From: Atriophallophorus winterbourni
Taxonomy: Eukaryota > Platyhelminthes > Trematoda > Plagiorchiida > Microphallidae
NCBI GenBank assembly: GCA_013407085.1
Contig: JACCGJ010019086.1
Location: 1-64,000 of the forward strand
Direction: 5' to 3'
DNA: 64,000 nucleotides
The notes under the pieces are model-generated. The model was not told where the DNA came from, did not search any database, and worked only from the letters and a program-made list of their open reading frames with translations. Numbering within the stretch: position 1 is the stretch's first letter; every line of letters begins with the position of its first letter. Below are positions 38,961 to 50,479 of this stretch, one piece after another. The position numbers were made by a program, and so were the translations under genes.

Positions 38961-40130
38961 TGAATAACATCCTCATCCTGAGCTACGTAGATTCTCCTCT
39001 ATTGTGAACAACTAAGTATCTCCGTTCTATGGAGAAGTTACCTGAGTCGATAAATGTGTTAGATAAGTTTAGCAAGAGAAATTGAAAATCTTTGTCGCAC
39101 ATTTTGCAAGTGGCTGTAGGTATGCCTCATATGTCCAGGTTTAATTCACACTGCTGCTTGCAAAGTTAACTTGGGTCACGTAACTCCACACATAAAGTAT
39201 TCAGTGTCTCAGGTAGGAGAAGTTGGCTATTTGCACAATCCTAGCTTGCGTTGAGGGTGGCGTTGAAATCTAGAAAGAATTCATCGTGACTAGTATCATC
39301 CGACCTGTTTTTCTCATTGTATTCGTTGATATTGTAGAAATCACACGTCTGGTACATAGTTATGCTATGTTGTGTTGCAAGAAAACTGTTTTTTACGGTA
39401 AACAGCAAAAACTTTTATGTGGGGTAAACATGGAAACCACCATTTTGACATATTTTTGCTGTCTCGACCTGATCGTAAAACGTCGTAAAGCACAAAGTGA
39501 TCGATGCACATTGTAAATCTGCAATATCCTGGCTAGTGTCGCTGCAGCTATCAAAGTTGGCTAATTGTGGAGAAATTCACTTTACACAACAACTGATTTT
39601 AGCGTATATCGCCTAATGAAAGTGGCGAACAGCACATAATCTAACACAACAACCGTCTCTCTTTGGTCTGTTTAGTGTAACCCAACGAACGGTGCAGAAA
39701 AATATCACCCCAACCATTCCGAGAATGTGTAGTAGCCTTGAAAAATCAAATTTGTTTAAGTCGGATTTTCATCAGTAAATGCATCGGAAATTGTAGTGGC
39801 AGTGGTAACAATATGTAAAGTGGAATGTAAAGGAAATCTTTTGAAACAAATAAAATTTACGGAATTCAAGCACACAGGCTAATGGTAAACAAAGAACATT
39901 TCAATTGGCCAGTTGAAGTACTCGAATCTGCAGACAACTCGATAATCAACCGGATATTCTCGAAGAGACTTCAACTATGCCATTCGGTAATTTTAAGCAC
40001 ACACGATTTACATTTCATGGGTAGAAGCTAGTTTAAAATAAACGTTGGGAGGTAAATGTATCTCATTACCAACAACACAAACAGGATCCGTCACGATAGT
40101 CGCAACACTAAATGTGTTTATAACAGAGGT
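38960..40130. other. Unassigned stretch between Penelope-like and CR1-like relics
   Basis: No reading frame with a known motif, no SINE-A and no clear repeat were seen. Confidence 0.35.
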
Positions 40131-40139
40131 GATAAGACA

Positions 40140-40990
40140 AATCTAAGTTAAATCGATCGAGCTGATCACTTTTATCTTCTTTAAAAGCTGCAGCGTGTTG
40201 GCGTTACTAGAAATCTACTTTATTGGTTCCTATGTTACTTGTCTGAAGACAAAGCGAAATCATTAGATCACAGAACGATTTATTTTTCTTGGTTTGAGGA
40301 AATTTGACATCAGCTTGCGCTGCGAGGACGTGCAGCGTACCTGACTTACTGAGACAAATTTTCGGACGTTTCCCACCACACTAATTGTCAAAGTAATTCT
40401 ATACATAAATAGACATGTGGACTACACATTACAAGCTTGGGCACAATGGATACAAAAAGTTAATTCGTAACTCGAATGGATTTAACATGAAGCAACTAAA
40501 TTGGTTACTGGATTGCATAATCTACTCTTTGAGCAGCGCTTGTGCACTCTCGAGCGAAGGCACATCCGAACTTACTTAAACCTGACATACCGAATAATCC
40601 AGACAGGGTGCCACCCACTCAGACATCTATTTGACATTGGTTCTAATCACCCAACTGCAGTAACAACCTGACCCTTCAAATCCCACACTACCGATGAAAT
40701 TGTCACCATGACTTTTGCGCAGTCAGTGTATGCTTTTTGTAGGACAGGTTACCGTCAGATATTGTTTCCTTATCAAACGAAATGATCTTCAAACGGACGT
40801 CACGACCTTTTAGGTTGAATAATACTGTGTTGGCCCAAGTTAATTGAAATTCCTTAGTGCCACCTTCTTACACACATACCTGCAAAAAATTGTTCAAACA
40901 TATATTTCCGGTAGAAATTTCCTCTCTCCGTGTTACCATTGTAATTACTTTTGCTCTTCCTTTGAAGTACATGGACGAAAACATTAAATA
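40140..40990 (+). mobile_element. CR1-like relic, RT and 3' region, copy related to 47.7-48.9 kb
   Basis: DNA-level similarity to the CR1-like element at 47.75-48.90 kb is clear (AAAGCTGCAGCGTGTTGGCG, TTACTGGATTGCATAATCTA, TGGAAGTACATGGACG-like ends). The copy has internal deletions and stops. Similarity breaks at about 40985 and seems to resume at about 42320-42490, suggesting a later 1.3-kb insertion. Confidence 0.65.
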
Positions 40991-42320
40991 AACGATTTGT
41001 ATATGTATATCCAGTAGTGAAAAAAAATTCGCAATTGAAGATCTACTCACCTAGAATTTGTGGTTTCGGTGCTTACTTTCACCCATGTCGTTTGGAAATT
41101 ACAACATTCGTGGAAATATTTTTTATTGTTTTTTTATTGTTTGAAAATCCCTCGATGCATTCAGATTTCACTACATTGTGAACGGTTCTTTTCTTACAAA
41201 CACGGAGACAGTAGAACACTTTTTACTTCTCATTGGACGAATTTGAGTGCAAAGTGTTATCTTTTAACCGATTGGCTCAACTCTCATTTATTTACTTACA
41301 TCGAAAGGTCTATGGCCAGCACTTTGTGGTCAAAATATTGGTATGTTAATTGATGAATAATCACAAATTTCATTTTTTCTTGTTAAATGTAGCTGAGATT
41401 AATTCTATCATTCTGTATTACTGTTGTTCATTCCCAACCCGGAGTTAAAATAGGAATATGCAAATTTAGGTAGGTCGCATTTGAGGTAGAAAAAACGCTT
41501 TTAAAATTGAAATGAAATGCAATGTGAAGTTTTATTAACTAGCTTTATCATGCTAACTTAGGAGGCATATGTTATAGCGTAATCTTCAGTCCTAGAAAGA
41601 AGAGTGTAGCATTAGTGTCATCTAGACTTATTGATTTGTTTTTTTTGTATCTCAGTAGACTTTGTGGTAAATTTTGTAACTCCCGAATTGGAGAGTATAT
41701 GGTTGTGAAACGGTGTTGAACAATATAATTGTGCTTTCAGAAGTATCTTTATGGTAGACATCGACAAAACGATGCTAACAATGATGGTATGAAAATGCTC
41801 CCATATCCTGGCACCAGTGATCCGGACCTTTATTTTGTAATATCTGTAATTCAGGTGTAGATACTCACGACGTATTTGTTTTTCCATGAATTTATGTAAA
41901 CACTTTACACCGTTACATGCTTATGCTTGCTAAACTAAGGAGTCAGTGATTTTTAATTGTAGAAGCACGCGATCTCGGTCTAACTATCAACCCAATATAC
42001 AGGGCGTACTTTCAGCGCTCCATTGCCGTGTTTTGGCAAATAATTGCGAAAATATTACAAAGCCGGAATGTCCTAAACTTGCCTGGAGTGGTACTAAATT
42101 TACTTTAGCAGCATCGAGGTTTATAACACCATATTGTGTCTTGAGAGATTTTTCGGGTTCCATCTGTCATCTCCGTGATAACAAAGGACTTGTGCATGCG
42201 CTTGACAGATTTTTACTATTTCACGATATATTTACAAATTATTTGAATCAAGCGCATTTTATTATTTGTCGGCGAAGAATCGTGCTTACTGCAGCTTAAT
42301 TTTCAGCGTTATGAGCGCTG
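40990..42320. other. Probable insertion inside a CR1-like relic, content unknown
   Basis: The 1.3-kb stretch separates two parts of a CR1-like 3' region. A 117-codon plus-strand frame at 41946-42299 includes LSALHCRVLANNCENI but has no family I recognise. No terminal repeats were found at the approximate borders. Confidence 0.3.
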
Positions 42321-42620
42321 TGCGATCAGAAGTCAAAACTTATACAGTTTTATTGTAGAAAAAGCATAAATCTTAAAAATAGCCATAATATGACGAGGCA
42401 TATAGAGTACAAATATAAACTCTTCAAAACATTAATATTGACAGACACACCGCATGATTCGTTATGTACCCATCGATTCTTGAAGCGAAAACCTTAGCTT
42501 ATTCCGAGCGTGTGATTTCCTCAGGCAAGACGTTCCTAGTGAAACAAATTCTGACCGAGAAATAATTACGATGAATGTCCAAACGAGAATGTGGAACAAA
42601 ATATTCATTTGCATGCTTTT

Positions 42621-42678
42621 CCGTCATTCACACCCCACGACCGGTTTCGTGCTGTTTGCACTCATCAGGTGTGGACAG
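42621..42678 (-). ncRNA. Hammerhead ribozyme with intact core, minus strand
   Basis: On the minus strand CTGATGA is followed by stem II GTGC/GCAC with loop AAACA, then GAAAC, then CGGTC and the cleavage site between 42639 and 42638. Stem I is CCACAC/GTGGGG with one mismatch, extended by CTGTC/GACGG across a 7-base bulge. Stem III is the palindrome ACCGGT, which can only form between two molecules, so this one is expected to cleave as a dimer or in a tandem transcript. All invariant core bases are present. Confidence 0.85.
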
Positions 42679-42821
42679 TTATGGGTTTAACCTCATTTAA
42701 CATGTGTTTGGACACATGCTTTGAACAGGTTGGTCGTACCAGCCTTATCCAACTGTGGCATACAAGCGCTCCTTGTTTACCATTCTTCCACTGTTTCAAG
42801 CGCATGCGGATCCTGATCTTA

Positions 42822-42880
42822 CTGTCCCTACCCGATGAGTGCAAATAGCACGTAACAGGTCGTGGGGTGTGAATGACGGA
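42822..42880 (+). ncRNA. Hammerhead ribozyme of array unit 1, mutated core
   Basis: Stem I CCCTAC/GTGGGG and stem II GTGC/GCAC with loop AAATA are intact, but the core reads CCGATGA instead of CTGATGA and GTAAC instead of GAAAC. The cleavage base would be C at 42861. Two core substitutions make it probably inactive. Confidence 0.8.
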
Positions 42881-43054
42881 AAAGCATGCAAATGAATATT
42901 TTGTTTCATGGTTATGGGTTTAACCTCATTTAACATGTGTTTGGACACATGCTTTGAACAGGTTGGTCGTACCAGCCTTATCCAACAGTGGCATACAAGC
43001 GCTCCTTGTTTACCATTCTTCCACTGTTTCAAGCGCATGCGGATCCTGATCTTA

Positions 43055-43111
43055 CTGTCCCTACCCGATGAGTGCAAATAGCACGAAACGGTCGTGGGGT
43101 GTGAATGACGG
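43055..43111 (+). ncRNA. Hammerhead ribozyme of array unit 2, one core change
   Basis: The same architecture as unit 1, with GAAAC intact and only the CCGATGA change. The cleavage base is C at 43093, exactly 232 bases after that of unit 1. One base of stem III is lost (ACGGT). Confidence 0.8.
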
Positions 43112-43242
43112 AAAAGCATGCAAATGAATATTTTGTTTCATGGTTATGGGTTTAACCTCATTTAACATGTGTTTGGACACATGCTTTGAACAGGTTGGTC
43201 GTACCAGCGTTATCCAACAGTGGCATACAAGCGCTCCTTGAG

Positions 43243-43840
43243 AATGTGGAAGGTTTAAAGCCTCTGGATATTTTCGTTTTCGTGTAAGGCCATTGGGCTT
43301 TAGCATGTGTTTAAGGGGATGGTTTTCAGTATGCAAGATTTTGAATGTCAACATAATGTTACTACATATCCGTCTTTGGGTAAAATCGTGTAGATTCAGT
43401 TTTAACACTCGCTCTTTGAAAGGCGAATTTCTGTAACAGGAGATCAACTTTGTCGCACGATAACAAATCCTGTCAGGTAGTTCAAAACCCTTCCTCAGCC
43501 ATGGTGCCCAGGCTTGGATCGAATATTCCATAACAGGGTATATATAGGTATTAATTAACCGGGGTAAGGTTTCGGGCGTGAAAATCGTGAAAATCCTTTT
43601 TAACATACTCAATATACAGCAGCATTTATTATGCACTGTCCGGTAATGATGTCCAGGCTTAAGGTTAAACGACACCCAGATACCGAGATCTTTTTTGCGA
43701 TGGTCCAGATGAGATGTTGTGTGCCAAGCTGATACGTGTCGTGCAGATATTTTCAAAGCCGCAGCATTTAACATTTCGCAGGTTAAATGGTAACTAATTT
43801 GGTAACTCAAATGGTAACACTCAGCCTGTTTACCCATTTG
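43243..43840 (-). mobile_element. CR1-like C-terminal fragment
   Basis: A minus-strand frame reads KKDLGIWVSFNLKPGHHYRT, YIYPVMEYSIQAWAPWLRK and CYRATKLISCYRNSPFKERV, the domain after the RT core in CR1-like proteins. It is open for about 200 residues, then runs into the hammerhead array, so the apparent protein tail beyond 43243 is translated repeat and not part of a gene. Confidence 0.8.
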
Positions 43841-43844
43841 AAAC

Positions 43845-43915
43845 GCTGTAGATCATGAAACCCTCAGGCTCTTATGATGTACATCCATGTTTGACATCGA
43901 CCAAATCTCGTCAAC
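43845..43915 (-). repeat. Dispersed repeat B, short copy
   Basis: On the minus strand TTTGGTCGATGTCAAACATG, GATGTACATC and CATGATCTACAGCG follow repeat B. Confidence 0.5.
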
Positions 43916-43919
43916 ATCA

Positions 43920-45640
43920 ATTCTTGAGCCTAAATAGGAAAATAGACTCAGTAGATAGCAACATGCTCCCAGTAATCAGTAAGAACTGAGTGTTGCTGTG
44001 TGACTAGCGGTTGATCGGTTGATGATTCAGTGTATAATTTGTTAGCTTATTCTCCAAAATACATCATCACTCGTTCACATTCTGCGGTTGATATCTAATA
44101 TATAATACAGCATATATAAACTGTTTTCCCAAAATAATATCATTAATTTTTTTCATTCCAATCGCGAGACATAACTGGGAACTTGTCACGTATATTGCTG
44201 TATTGAAATGCGATGATATATCATTTGATTTGATGTGCTCGGTACATCGGCATGTGGCATCCTCACACGTTTTCTCAATTTAAAATAAGTCAAAATACTA
44301 GTAGTACTACTGATATTAACTACTCACTTACTCACGTATTTCAAACATTTTTCTCTGGGTGGACATATACCATACCGTCGCGCCAAGAGTTTTTCTGACA
44401 TTTGTGTCAGCAATGTCAGCATTTGACTTTGAGTGAACTGACGTTCGGGTTGGATTATTTTGAGCTCCGACACGTTTTTGATATAACTTTCATACTCTTC
44501 ATCTGAACAGTGAGATTTTTGATATCTGTCTGAAAGTTTGCTACGACGGATCTATTCATACAAGAATTACCTATTTACGACTAGTCGTTCTATGTGTGCA
44601 GCAATAGTGGATTTTGTGCTGTTCGTTCGTCCGTTGATTTCGCCTCTGTGTTTCTGCTGTTAGATTTACCCATTGGTTATACCGCTGTCGGGAACTACTC
44701 GGAGGATTACACAACGTGCAATCAATTTCATATAAACATTCTCGACGGGGGACTGACAAATTGCGGTTAAATCTGGAGACGGAATATGCTTAGAACTCGT
44801 CACTTCGTGTCAAATCGACAAAACACTGCATGAATCAAACCCAGCAGTATCGATTTTTGTTGACACTGTTAAAATGAAACAATCTGCTGCTCGCGAAACA
44901 TGTGTGGTCCATGAAAAAGTGGTTAGTGGTAGGGTAAAATCTATTACGTGCGCAACTGCTTAGAAACGTGCCACGCAAAATGTCATAAATCATTGACCAC
45001 GGGAGAAATATCGATCCTAAATGAAGAAAACATTTGTGGCGTATGCCACGCCTGAAGACATTGTCGAACAAAACCAAATGAGATTCTGCGTGCTTCAAAA
45101 CGTGTCCAGCAATGCAACTAGGATGAACGCATGTCGAGCTTAGAGCTCAGCATATAAACATTGAAAGCATCATCTGATACTCTAATTAAAGCTCAGAACT
45201 TTAGGTTTGTCGGTACACTTACCAAAAATCGAAAAATATACTCTGTAATGCAAACCAGACAAAATATGCATCTCCGCAGATCATCGCAGATTAACGCTCA
45301 ACTGTTATAAATCAGCCGGAGTGTATCGTAGACTCAGCCTTTATAAGACCGACTGTAAACGGTATGTCTGAACTAAATTCATCTGGCATTTAAACGTTTA
45401 CGAAGACCAAGCCATCCGCTTATCTCATCTGAAATCATCGGATTCATGCACAAAGTTCACTACACAAAAGATCGTAAAAACCTCCGTGTAATCAGTACCA
45501 ATATACAGGAATCCAGAGAGACACTTTTGTGAATAGACAGAGACACGACCTAGAACAATGGTTCACCCTCTGTACGATGATGGGTTCGGAAACCATTAGA
45601 CCTACATCAGCTATACGTTTGGTTCGCCGCCCAAGCTCCC
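43920..45640. other. Unassigned stretch
   Basis: AT-moderate sequence without a recognised repeat, RNA gene or conserved frame. Confidence 0.35.
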
Positions 45641-45682
45641 CACATTTTGGTGAACCACGTCTACTGAAAATAACACTAAACA

Positions 45683-48600
45683 GTGAGAAGGATATGGAAA
45701 CTTCGTAAGTTTCCAGAGTACAATACTCGAATCTACGCTGACATACCATGGAGGCAAAGAAAAGTACACCTCGATGTTCGTAAGACGAGCAACGAGCTAA
45801 GTGTAATACTTCTAGGCGTTCTATTGGATGCCAATACGAGCGAAGCTGGTAAACAACAACAACAAAAAACGATAGAAGCTCGGGAATGTGCTGTTTTGAG
45901 TAATTTCAGGATACCCATGTCTTCAAATTACAAAGGTGACGGACCACCTCCGTTGAAACTCACTTTCCTAACCAGTGCTATGACAGACTCCGTCAGACAA
46001 TATAGACGACTACACAGGAAAAATATCCATAGTGAAGTCAGACTTAGCACAGTTAAGGCATCCTCAGAAAAACATGTGGAAGCTTGCCGTGCAATGACAC
46101 TGAAAACTCAGACTCAGAAGTCATTTCAAAACACCACAAAATTTCGGCTCTTGGGAGGTCGGACCAATAGACACCATCTAAATATCATCGCTACATACCA
46201 AGACCAGTATGAACAGTTTATACACAAATGCACAGTGTTTGTGGAGCTAAATAACTGAATCAAATCAGTTAAGTAATCAGTTTTCTGATGACATTAATGC
46301 TGTAACCGAGACGTGGTTCCAGGATCGGGAGAATGATTGCAATCTGGCATTTCCGAACATGCTCCTGCTTCAGCGAGACGGCTCAAGAGCAGATGGAGGA
46401 GTTTCTGTTTATTATCACGAGCGTCTCCATTGCACAACTGTTTTTCATACACGGTTTGATATGGAGGATACCATATGTTGGAACGTGCGCCTGGAATCGG
46501 GAGAGAACTGCATACTTGGTGTATTTTATCGCTCACACACCTCATCTAATGCCCATAACGAAATGTTGCTAGAAATGATGCGTAACGTAAGGAATCTAAG
46601 TGGAACCCGATTACTCATAATGGTTGATTTTAACCTTCGACAGCTTAACACCAACAGATTGCACTCGCAGCAATCACTTGAGTAAAAAGTCCGCGAGATG
46701 ATTAATATCCTTCCCTTTCACAGCCACGTCAATTCCTTTATCCGACAGAGAGGCCCCGACGAATCTTCAATCCCAGATTTGATTCTCACACATCCGAAGC
46801 AACAGCAGTCGCATCAGTGCAGTATCATAATACTATGGGGCTAAGCGCCCACCTTGTGTTTTTATTCGGATTCGTGTGCAGCGCCAGGGGGCATCTAATG
46901 ACGTCAAACTTGTCAGATTATTGCAGCCTTTGCGAAGCACTCAAGATGCTAGAAGAGAGGCATCGGGATCTTACGAATGCCGAAACTCACTGTTTTAGCC
47001 TTTTTACGATACATCGGTATGAAAAGGTGACATTCTTAATTTGCGAAGACAAGCAATATCACCATTGGAAACTGATATATCAGATGGAACGGCATCTTAA
47101 GATAATCTACACGATAGTAAACAACGTGACTAAGGTTAAACCGGAAGATTTTCCTATCCAGACAGCGGATGGATTGACTAATAATATCAGGGATACAGCT
47201 GTTGCCCTAGCAAAAATTTATACGTAAGTCTTTTTTACAAGTGATATGTCCCTGCCAACATCTCTGCCATGTTCAATAGAATTTGAAAGTCTAATTGATG
47301 TCAATGTGAATCCCACGGTTGTACAAAAGCATTCACACAGCCTTACAGTTAGCAAATCCCAGTGGAAGACGGAATTACACCCGCTATTCTGAAGTCATGA
47401 GAACTGGAGCTTTGCGACATACTATGTGTTTTATTTAAACACAAACGGGATGCGGGAATCCTACCAGCTGTCTAAAAACTGGAGTTATTACACCAATCTA
47501 CAATTATGGCAGTCGTTATGATCCGGCTAATTACCGCCCTGTGACGCTTCTTTCAGTGGTATCCAAAGTATTGGAACGCTTGGTGTGTGAAAATGTAATC
47601 AGGCACCTCGAGAGCCATGAAATTCTTTTTCAGTCACAACATGAATTAAAAAACATGTTTATGCTTGTCTAACTCGCTCACGACTTTAAAAGATTGGTCG
47701 CATGCTTTAGCAAAAGGAGTTCCGTACGTGCCGGTTACTTAGACATATCTAAAGCTCTCGATCGAGCTGATCACTCCTCACTACTTTAAAAGCTGCAGGA
47801 TGTTGGCGTTACTGGAACTCTACTATATGTTTCGCAAGTAACCTGTCTGAACGCCAAGCGAAAGTCAGAATAGATGGCGAAATTTCCCGAAAGATTAACA
47901 CCACGAGCGGTGTCCTTCAATGTTCAGTACTCGGTCCAATATTGGTCTTAATTTTTTTATTGGTCTAACGAAACGTGTACGCTGTAAACTTGTTCTTTTC
48001 GTTGACGATGTAAAAATGTGGATAAATGTTAACACTGTTTTGGATTGCAGACTTAAATAATCTGCACCAATGGTCAATTCAAAATGAGCTTCGCTGCAAC
48101 TTTAGCCGTGCAAAATTGGGCAAGTTCGAAAACCCTCGCAATGCACTGACATACATGGCAGTCACATGCTTGTGTAGAGTCTATCGCAGAAAGATCTCGG
48201 TATCATGGTGTGCAAAAATTTGAAAACAGCTTGCAATACGTGCAGCGTACTCGGCTTACTCAATCGAATTTTCGGACGTTTCCCACCGCTCTCGTTGCCA
48301 AAGATACACAATACATACATACATCCCGATGTGGACTATACAGTACAAGCCTAGAAACCATGGATTGAAAAAGACATCTCGCTAATGGAAAGGATTTATC
48401 ATCAGGCAACTAAAATAGTTACTGGATTGCATAATGTACCCTTTGAGAAGCGACTGACTATACTTGTATTGTGCACCATCGAGCGCAGAGACATCCGAGC
48501 TGACGGAATCCAATCATCCCTAATAATTCATACGGGGTCCCACCCACTCAGAAACCTCGTTAATATTGCTTCCAATCGCCCGGCTTACAGCCACAAACTG

Positions 48601-48910
48601 ACACTTCAAATCCAACATTCCCGATTAAACTGTCGCCACAAATTTTACGCAGTTCCTGTATTCATTTTGTGGAACAGCTTACCGATAGAAATTGTTTCCT
48701 CATAAAATGAAATGATATGCAAACAAACGTTACAAACTTTCATGTTGAATAATATTGTGTTGACACCAGTTTACTGAAATCCCATAGTGGTTCCTTCTTA
48801 CACACATGCTTGGAAAAACAAATAAATATTTCCGATCGAATTTTTCTCTCTCTATGTCACAATTGGAATTATTTTGGCTCCTCCTTGGAAGTACATGGAC
48901 GCAAACACGA
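45683..48910 (+). mobile_element. CR1-like element, most complete copy: ORF1, endonuclease, RT and 3' end, all decayed
   Basis: Domains are in order on the plus strand. ORF1-like sequence lies at 45683-46258 (YKGDGPPPLKLTFLTSAMTD). The endonuclease at 46280-46900 shows AVTETWFQD, DGGVSVYYHERLH, GVFYRSHTSSNAH, LLIMVDFN and GLSAHLVFLFGF. The RT at 47480-48010 shows NYRPVTLLSVVSKVLERLV and YLDISKALDRADHSS. The C-terminal domain at 48361-48705 shows IYHQATKIVTGLHNVPFEKR and FILWNSLPIE. The 3' untranslated region reaches about 48.9 kb or further. Many stops and shifts make it dead. It is the best template for the family in this window. Confidence 0.8.
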
Positions 48911-49099
48911 GGATGACAAGGCTTTATTCGAAAATTTCTCTAAATGTAATCATAAGATCAAGAACTCAGAACTCAGACAGTTTTATGGTAGAAAAAGCAG
49001 TAAGCTTAACAATAACCGTAGGATAACAGGTATATGGAGTAAAATTACAAAATCTCTCAAAAATCAATAGGGACAGTCACATACCACATGGTTCGTCAT

Positions 49100-50340
49100 A
49101 TACTCATCCAGTTTCAAACTCACGGCTTCAATGGTCAAAAAACAAATACTTTGCAGTAACAATAGATTAAAAATATAAGAAATGCATTATAACAACAAAG
49201 TGTTTTATCAATAAGGAAAGTCAGCATATGCATTGAGGTGCGAAATAACAAATTAATTTTGTACAAATTGCTCATGAAAATATTCACCGGAATTGAACGT
49301 ATAATGTCAACGAGATAATTTTGATCGCAATTGTTTAATGAACAGTTCATTTTGACTAAGGTGTAGTATAGCAAATGGAATGAAGACGTTCTGGAAGCAA
49401 TATGATGTACTTTAATCGAGTCATTTAGAGATGCTTGGCTTTCGAGTAGCATGTCATGCAGTGGGCGATAATTTTCATTGAGGATAATATTTATAAGTCG
49501 ATCGTATGATGAAAAATGTTGTTTTAGGATTAATTCAATAATGCTTTCATAAGAAACAGAGTTCGTGTGTGAAACGGCCCAAATGCAACGTTTGAGTAAG
49601 ACAAAGTAATCTTAATATTATAATATTTCTGTGCAATATGCCGAGTGAAGCTATTGCCCATCGTTTAATTAAATGTCAACTAAACTCGCTATTATATTGG
49701 GTTGATATTTACTTACAGATTTTGTAATCGTGGCATTTCAATGGTTCGGTCGTTGGATACTTATGTAGCAATCTGCATACTTCAAGGTTAGTTACGAATA
49801 TTAATATTCATGCAATTTGTGTTACATTTGTACTGGGTGTTTTTGATAAAATGGATTATAGTGAAATTTTCATCAGTTTGTTGAATAATGTCAAACAGAT
49901 GAACGAGAACTGTTTTCCAGTCAGAGTCGAATTATGAAGTTATTTTGAAAGGACAGATTGCTCTAATTCAGAATCGAATTACACTACACATGTGAACGCC
50001 ATTCAATCAAATTACACGTATAACAAATGCCGAAAAATGCGCGCCGATCTACTTAGGGTCAATTACAAAATACACATTTAGCGGCTAGTCGGAGAGGAGC
50101 GAGCTTCCATTCAAATTCAGAAAATGTAAAATGTTATCAATAGGTAAAACAAGCTTGGATGTCAGCATCTTGAATGGACAACAGAAGAAAAAGACCTCTG
50201 CGTTTTGATTAGTGGAAGTCTGAAGAACAACATGCAATGCGAAGCCTTGTGAAACCTTATAAATAAAACTGCAGCATTGAAAGAGTATTGTCTTGGGATT
50301 TTGTCTAACATTTCTGGTCAACAATAATGACGTCGATCCG
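49100..50340. other. Unassigned AT-rich stretch between CR1-like copies
   Basis: A possible continuation of the CR1-like 3' region is visible to about 49.09 kb (TTTTATGGTAGAAAAAGCAG, shared with 42.34 kb). Beyond that I recognise nothing. Confidence 0.35.
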
Positions 50341-50479
50341 TTCAAAGTTCCCCTATTTATTCGTCTTATTCATTCAAAATCATAAGTTCTATTTTTGAAA
50401 CAACATACTGTAAAACAGGATAATGTTCGAACAAAGCTTCGTGTCAAAAACATGGAAAACTGCCCCGATTAGTCAAATT

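Larger units (their letters stand above)
42588..43243 (+). repeat. Tandem array of a 232-bp hammerhead repeat
   Basis: Two complete direct units and a partial third run on the plus strand, with TTATGGGTTTAACCTCATTT at 42679, 42912 and 43144 (spacing 233 and 232). To their left, 42588-42678 is a piece of the same repeat on the minus strand, joined head to head. Each unit has a hammerhead motif. The array ends abruptly at about 43242, where a CR1-like piece begins. Tandem hammerhead repeats of 170-400 bp without coding capacity are described as retrozymes in plants and animals, and hammerheads also occur in Penelope-like elements. Confidence 0.85.

Noticed and set aside
43061..43243. Apparent C-terminal extension of the CR1-like protein at 43.2-43.8 kb
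   Set aside because: It is translation of the hammerhead repeat array (the same peptide recurs from the next unit), so not a protein domain.
42679..43243. CRISPR-like direct repeats
   Set aside because: Eukaryotic context, and the whole 232-bp unit is repeated without unique spacers.
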